Source: Atherix ibis (lineage: Eukaryota > Arthropoda > Insecta > Diptera > Athericidae). Taken from it: 64,000 nt of DNA. This document shows positions 57,371-64,000 of this stretch, piece after piece (within the stretch, counting starts at the first letter, position 1; the number at the start of each line of letters is the position of its first letter). The stretch covers positions 23,351,933 to 23,415,932 of the forward strand of contig OY282608.1 of assembly GCA_958298945.1 (NCBI GenBank), in the 5' to 3' direction. The notes under the pieces are model-generated. The model searched no databases and had not been told where the DNA came from. It saw only the letters and a program-made list of their open reading frames with translations. The translations under genes were made by a program, and so were the position numbers.

Positions 57371-60300
57371 AATCAACAAACAAAAAAACCAACAAACCAA
57401 CAAGCCAACAAGCCAACAAACCAACAAACTAACAAACCAACAAACGAACTAACCAACAAACCAACAAGCCAACAAGCCAACAAACCAACAAACCAAGTAA
57501 CCAAAAAGCCAACAAAATAACAAATCAACAAGCCAACAAGCCAACAAACCAACAAACCAACAAGCCAACAAGCCAACAAACCAACAAACCACCAAGCCAA
57601 CAAACCAACAAACAAATAAATCAACAAACCAACAAACCAACAAGCCAACAAGCCAACAAACCAACAAACCAACAAACCAAGAAACCAACAAGCCAACAAA
57701 CCAACAAACCAACAAACCAACAAACCAACAAACCAACAAACCAAAAAGCCAACAAGCCAACAAACCAACAAACCAACAAGCCAACAAGCCGACAAACCAA
57801 TAAACAAATAAACCAACAAACCAACAAACCAACAAACCAACAAGCCAACAAACCAACAAGCCAACAAGCCAACAAACCAACAAACTAACAAACCAACAAA
57901 CGAACTAACCAACAAACCAAAAAGCCAACAAGCCAACAAACCAACAAACCAACAAGCCAACAAACCAACAAACCAACAAGCCAACAAACCAACAAACCAA
58001 CAAACCAAAAAACCAACAAACCAACAAGCCAACAAGCCAACAAACCAACAAGCCAACAAACCAACAAACCAACAAACCAAAAAACCAACAAACCAACAAG
58101 CCAACAAGCCAACAAACCAACAAGCCAACAAGCCAACAAACCAACAAACCAAGTAACCAAAAAGCCAACAAACTAACAAACCAATAAGCCAACAAACCAA
58201 CAAACCAACAAGCCAACAAGCCAACAAACCAACAAACCAACATACCAGCAAGCCAACAAACCAACAAACTAACAAGCCAACAAACCAACAAACCAGCAAA
58301 CCAACAAGCCAACAAACCAACAAACCAACAAGCCAATAAACCAACAAACCAACAAACCAAAAAACCAACAAACCAACAAGCCAACAAGCCAACAAACCAA
58401 CAAGCCAACAAGCCAACAAACCAACAAACTAAGTAACCAAAAAGCCAACAAACTAACAAACCAACAAGCCAACAAACCAACAAGCCAACAAGCCAACAAA
58501 CCAACAAACCAACAAACCAACAAGCCAACAAACCAACAAACCAACAAGCCAACAAGGCAACAAACCAACAAACCAACAAACCAACAAGCCAACAAACCAA
58601 CAAACCAACAAACCAACAAACCAACAAACCAACAAGCCAACAAACCAACAAACCAACAAACTAAGTAACCAACAAGCCAACAAACCAACAAACCAACAAG
58701 CCAACAAACCAACAAACAAATAAACCAACAAACCAACAAACCAACAAACCAACAAGCCAACAAGCCAACAAACCAACAAACCAACCAGACAACAAGCCAG
58801 CAAACCAACAAACCAAGTAACCAAAAAGCCAACAAACTAACAAACCAACAAGCCAACAAACCAACAAGCCAATAAGCCAACAAACCAACAAACCAACAAA
58901 CCAACAAACCAACAAGCCAACAAACCAACAAACCAACAAGCCAACAAGGCAACAAACCAACAAACCAACAAACCAACAAGCCAACAAACCAACAAACCAA
59001 CAAGCAAACAAACCAACAAACCAACAAACCAACAAACCAACAAGCCAACAAGCCAACAAGCCAACAAACCAACAAACCAACAAACTAAGTAACCAACAAG
59101 CCAACAAACCAACAAACCAACAAGCCAACAAACCAACAAACAAATAAACCAACAAACCAACAAACCAACAAACCAACAAGCCAACAAGCCAACAAACCAA
59201 CAAACCAACAAACCAACAAGCCAACAAGCCAACAAACCAACAAACCAAGTAACCAAAAAGCCAACAAACTAACAAACCAACAAGCCAACAAACCAACAAG
59301 CCAACAACCCAACAAACCAACAAACCAGCAAAGCAACAAACCAACAAGCCAACAAACCAACAAACCAAAAAACTAACAAACCAACAAGCCAACAAACCAA
59401 CAAACCAACAAGCCAACAAACCAACAAACTAATAAACCAACAATCCAACAAGCCAACAAACTAACAAACCAACAAGCCAACAAACCAACAAACCAACAAG
59501 CCAACACACCAACAAACCAACAAACCAACAAAACAACAAATCAACAAACAAAAAAACCAACAAACCAACAAGCCAACAAGCCAACAAACCAACAAACTAA
59601 CAAACCAACAAACGAACTAACCAACAAACCAACAAGCCAACAAGCCAACAAACCAACAAACCAAGTAACCAAAAAGCCAACAAAATAACAAATCAACAAG
59701 CCAACAAGCCAACAAACCAACAAACCAACAAGCCAACAAGCCAACAAACCAACAAACCAACAAGCCAACAAACCAACAAACAAATAAATCAACAAACCAA
59801 CAAACCAACAAGCCAACAAGCCAACAAACCAACAAACCAACAAACCAAGAAACCAACAAGCCAACAAACCAACAAACCAACAAACCAACAAACCAACAAA
59901 CCAACAAACCAACAAACCAAAAAGCCAACAAGCCAACAAACCAACAAACCAACAAGCCAACAAGCCGACAAACCAATAAACAAATAAACCAACAAACCAA
60001 CAAACCAATAAGCCAACAAACCAACAAGCCAACAAGCCAACAAACCAACAAACTAACAAACCAACAAACGAACTAACCAACAAACCAAAAAGCCAACAAG
60101 CCAACAAACCAACAAACCAACAAGCCAACAAGCCAACAAACCAACAAACCAAGTAACCAAAAAGCCAACAAAATAACAAATCAACAAGCCAACAAGCCAA
60201 CAAACCAACAAACCAACAAGCCAACAAGCCAACAAACCAACAAACCAACAAGCCAACAAACCAACAAACAAATAAATCAACAAACCAACAAACCAACAAG

Positions 60301-63300
60301 CCAACAAGCCAACAAACCAACAAACCAACAAACCAAGAAACCAACAAACTAACAAACCAATAAGCCAACAAACCAACAAACCAACAAGCCAACAAGCCAA
60401 CAAACCAACAAACCAACAAACCAGCAAGCCAACAAACCAACAAACTAACAAGCCAACAAACCAACAAACCAGCAAACCAACAAGCCAACAAACCAACAAA
60501 CCAACAAGCCAATAAACCAACAAACCAACAAACCAAAAAACCAACAAACCAACAAGCCAACAAGCCAACAAACCAACAAGCCAACAAGCCAACAAACCAA
60601 CAAACTAAGTAACCAAAAAGCCAACAAACTAACAAACCAACAAGCCAACAAACCAACAAGCCAACAAGCCAACAAACCAACAAACCAACAAACCAACAAG
60701 CCAACAAACCAACAAACCAACAAGCCAACAAGGCAACAAACCAACAAACCAACAAACCAACAAGCCAACAAACCAACAAACCAACAAACCAACAAACCAA
60801 CAAACCAACAAGCCAACAAACCAACAAACCAACAAACTAAGTAACCAACAAGCCAACAAACCAACAAACCAACAAGCCAACAAACCAACAAACAAATAAA
60901 CCAACAAACCAACAAACCAACAAACCAACAAGCCAACAAGCCAACAAACCAACAAACCAACCAGACAACAAGCCAGCAAACCAACAAACCAAGTAACCAA
61001 AAAGCCAACAAACTAACAAACCAACAAGCCAACAAACCAACAAGCCAATAAGCCAACAAACCAACCAACCAACAAGCCAACAAACCAACAAACAAACAAA
61101 CCAACAAACCAACATGCCAACAAACCAACAAACCAACAAACCAACAAGCCAACAAACCAACAAGCCAACAAACCAACAAACCAACAAGCCAACAAGCTAA
61201 CAAACCAACAAACCAACAAACCAACAAGCCAACAAACCAACAAACCAACAAGCCAACAAACCAACAAACCAACAAACCAACAAGCCAACAAACCAACAAA
61301 CCAACAAGCCAACAAACCAACAAACCAACACACCAAAAAACCAACAAACCAACAAGCCAACAAGCCAACAAACCAACAAGCCAACAAACCAACAAACCAA
61401 GTAACCAAAAAGCCAACAAACTAACAAACCAACAAGCCAACAAACCAACAAGCCAACAAGCCAACAAACCAACAAACCAACAAACCAACAAGCCAATAAA
61501 CCAACAAACCAACAAGCCAACAAGGCAACAAACCAACAAACCAACAAACCAACAAGCCAACAAACCAACAAACCAACAAGCAAACAAACCAACAAACCAA
61601 CAAACCAACAAACCAACAAGCCAACAAGCCAACAAACCAACAAACCAACAAACTAAGTAACCAACAAGCCAACAAACCAACAAACCAACAAGCCAACAAA
61701 CCAACAAACAAATAAACCAACAAACCTACAAACCAACAAACCAACAAGCCAACAAGCAAACAAACCAACAAACCAACCAGCCAACAAGCCAACAAACCAA
61801 CAAACCAAGTAACCAAAAAGCCAACAAACTAACAAACCAACAAGCCAACAAACCAACAAGCCAACAAGCCAACAAACCAACAAACCAACAAAGCAACAAA
61901 CCAACAAGCCAACAAACCAACAAACCAACAAACTAACAAACCAACAAGCCAACAAACCAACAAACCAACAAGCCAACAAACAAACAAACCAACAAACCAA
62001 CAAGCCAACAAGCCAACAAACTAACAAACCAACAAGCCAACAAACCAACAAACCAACAAGCCAACAAACCAACAAACCAACAAACCAACAAACCAACAAA
62101 CCAACAAATCAACAAACAAAAAAACCAACAAACCAACAAGCCAACAAGCCAGCAAACCAACAAACTAACAAACCAACAAACGAATTAACCAACAAACCAA
62201 CAAGCCAACAAGCCAACAAGCCAACAAACCAAGTAACCAAAAAGCCAACAAATTAACAAATCAACAAGCCAACAAGCCAACAAACCAACAAACCAACAAG
62301 CCAACAAGCCAACAAACCAACAAACCAACAAGCCAACAAACCAACAAACAAATAAACCAACAAACCAACAAACCAACAAGCCAACAAGCCAACAAACCAA
62401 GAAACCAACAAGCCAACAAACCAACAAACCGACAAACCAACAAACCAACAAACCAACAAACCAACAAGCCAACAAGCCAACAAACCAACAAACCAACAAG
62501 CCAACAAGCCAACAAACCAATAAACAAATAAACCAACAAACCAACAAACCAACAAACCAACAAACCAACAAGCCAACAAGCCAACAAACCAACAAACTAA
62601 CAAACCAACAAACGAACTAACCAACAAACCAAAAAGCCAAAAAGCCAACAAACCAACAAAACAACAAGCCAACAAACCAACAAACCAACAAGCCAACAAA
62701 CCAACAAACCAAAAAACCAAAAAACCAAAAAACCAACAAACCAACAAGCCAAAAAGCCAACAAACCAACAAACCAACAAGCCAACAAACCAACAAACCAA
62801 CAAACCAAAAAACCAACAAACCAACAAACCAACAAACCAACAAACCAACAAACCAACAAGCCAACAAGCCAACAAGCCAACAAACCAACAAAGCAACAAA
62901 CCAACAAGCCAACAAACCAACAAACCAACAAGCCAACAAACCAACAAGCCAACAAGCCAATAAACCAACAAACCAACAAACCAACAAGCCAACAAGCCAA
63001 CAAACCAACAAACCAAGTAACCAAAAAGCCAACAAACTAACAAACCAACAAGCCAACAAACCAACAAGCCAACAACCCAACAAACCAACAAACCAACAAA
63101 GCAACAAACCAACAAGCCAACAAACCAACAAACCAACAAACTAACAAACCAACAAGCCAACAAACCAACAAACCAACAAGCCAACAAACCAACAAACCAA
63201 TAAACCAACAAGCCAACAAGCCAACAAACTAACAAATCAACAAGCCAACAAACCAACAAACCAACAAGCCAACAAACCAACAAACCAACAAACCAACAAA

Positions 63301-64000
63301 ACAACAAATCAACAAACAAAAAAACCAACAAACCAACAAGCCAACAAGCCAACAAACCAACAAACTAACAAACCAACAAACGAAATAACCAACAAACCAA
63401 CAAGCCAACAAGCCAACAAACCAACAAACCAAGTAACCAAAAAGCCAACAAAATAACAAATCAACAAGCCAACAAGCCAACAAACCAAGAAACCAACAAG
63501 CCAACAAGCCAACAAACCAACAAACCAACAAGCCAACAAACCAACAAACAAATAAATCAACAAACCAACAAACCAACAAGCCAACAAGCCAACAAACCAA
63601 CAAACCAAGAAACCAACAAGCCAACAAACCAACAAACCAACAAACCAACAAACCAACAAACCAACAAACCAAAAAGCCAACAAGCCAACAAACCAACAAA
63701 CCAACAAGCCAACAAGCCGACAAACCAATAAACAAATAAACCAACAAACCAACAAACCAACAAACCAACAACCCAACAAGCCAACAAGCCAACAAACCAA
63801 CAAACTAACAAACCAACAAACGAACTAACCAACAAACCAAAAAGCCAACAAGCCAACAAATCAACAAACCAACAAGCCAACAAACCAACAAACCAACAAG
63901 CCAACAAACCAACAAACCAACAAACCAAAAAACCAACAAACCAACAAGCCAACAAGCCAACAAACCAACAAACCAACAAGCCAACAAACCAACAAACCAA
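57371..64000 (+). repeat. Block F: modules near 2.17 kb with CGAACTAACC variants
   Basis: The marker AAATCAACAAACAAAAAAACC has its T at 57373, 59541, 62109 and 63309 (spacings 2168, 2568, 1200). The stretch 57.45-57.88 kb matches 59.62-60.05 kb at 2168 bp, and 58.45-58.82 kb matches 60.63-61.00 kb at 2176 bp. Variants CGAACTAACC, CGAATTAACC and CGAAATAACC mark equivalent positions in the copies. An AAAATAACAAATC variant near 57512, 59684, 60172 and 63452 is a second marker. The array runs off the right edge. No gene is seen. Confidence 0.78.

Larger units (their letters stand above)
1..64000 (+). repeat. Octameric satellite array, (CCAACAAA/CCAACAAG)n, filling the window
   Basis: Every line of the window reads as head-to-tail copies of an 8-bp unit, roughly 8,000 copies. 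The last base toggles between A and G; other positions vary rarely, mostly C to T (CTAACAAA, TCAACAAA, CCAATAAA) or C to A (CCAAAAAA, CAAACAAA). A few units are 6, 7 or 9 bp long (for example CCACAA at 2503 and CCAAAAA near 1011) and shift the phase. Orientation is constant, so one strand is A/C-only and the other T/G-only apart from variants. No flanking unique DNA is seen at either end. Large satellites of short units are typical of eukaryotic heterochromatin; chromosome position and species cannot be read from the sequence. No gene, RNA gene or mobile element interrupts it. Confidence 0.98.

Noticed and set aside
54756..57419. Very long open frame on the - strand (about 890 codons), the largest of many such frames
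   Set aside because: It is only the octapeptide cycle LLVCWFVG with point variants. It begins at TTG rather than ATG, overlaps equally open frames in the other phases, and has no domain, codon bias or ribosome site. The absence of stops follows from the octamer itself.
1..64000. CRISPR array
   Set aside because: There are repeats but no unique spacers. The unit is 8 bp and continuous, unlike CRISPR repeats of roughly 20-50 bp with distinct spacers.
1..64000. Telomere maintained by telomerase
   Set aside because: The T/G strand looks telomere-like, but units vary heavily, higher-order modules exist and no terminus is seen. The octamer does not match telomere units I know. A subtelomeric location remains possible.
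1..64000. Inverted copies or palindromes of the array
   Set aside because: No stretch of T/G-rich sequence appears on the + strand anywhere, so there is no inversion within the window.

Overview
The whole 64,000-base window is one uninterrupted satellite array. From the first base to the last, the + strand is a head-to-tail run of an 8-bp unit with two main forms, CCAACAAA (A-type) and CCAACAAG (G-type), plus scattered point variants and a few 6-, 7- or 9-bp units. Orientation never flips and neither end leaves the array, so its true length is unknown. I see no credible protein gene, RNA gene, transposon, CRISPR array, origin or attachment site. The + strand is almost only A and C; G comes mostly from G-type units and T from rare variants. 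By eye the composition is about 58% A, 37% C, 4% G and 1% T (estimated from the unit, not counted).

The organism cannot be named. A satellite of this length and uniformity, with nested higher-order repeats and no genes, fits heterochromatic DNA of a eukaryotic nuclear chromosome (pericentromeric, subtelomeric or sex-chromosome) in a long-read assembly. No bacterial or organellar signal is present.

Above the 8-mer there is clear higher-order structure. Shared rare variants act as barcodes. Block A (1 to about 2,290) shows a period near 879 bp. Block B (about 2,290-15,650) is built of modules of 1.6-3.3 kb marked by six copies of a T-bearing, A-rich 20-mer, and ends in a 2,754-bp tandem duplication whose copies differ at two positions that I could find. 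Block C (about 15,650-20,270) has modules of about 2.0-2.1 kb. Blocks D (20,270-27,910) and D' (about 36,900-51,000) share a marker GGCCAACCAACTAAC; stretches of D recur in D' about 17.06-17.09 kb away. Blocks E (27,910-36,900) and E' (51,000-57,370) are also related, at offsets of about 19.1-20.4 kb. Block F (57,370-64,000) is built on a period near 2,170 bp. The order A-B-C-D-E-D'-E'-F suggests a third tier of organisation: octamer, kilobase module, and a D+E super-unit of roughly 17-20 kb.

The octamer has no stop codon in any of the six frames, and 8 is not a multiple of 3. All three frames of a strand therefore read the same octapeptide cycle (PTNQQTNK on +, LLVCWFVG on -). The many long open frames are a by-product of this, so none is annotated as a gene. 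The informative content is the pattern of unit variants, which records recent tandem duplications, 8-bp slippage and at least one deletion junction.
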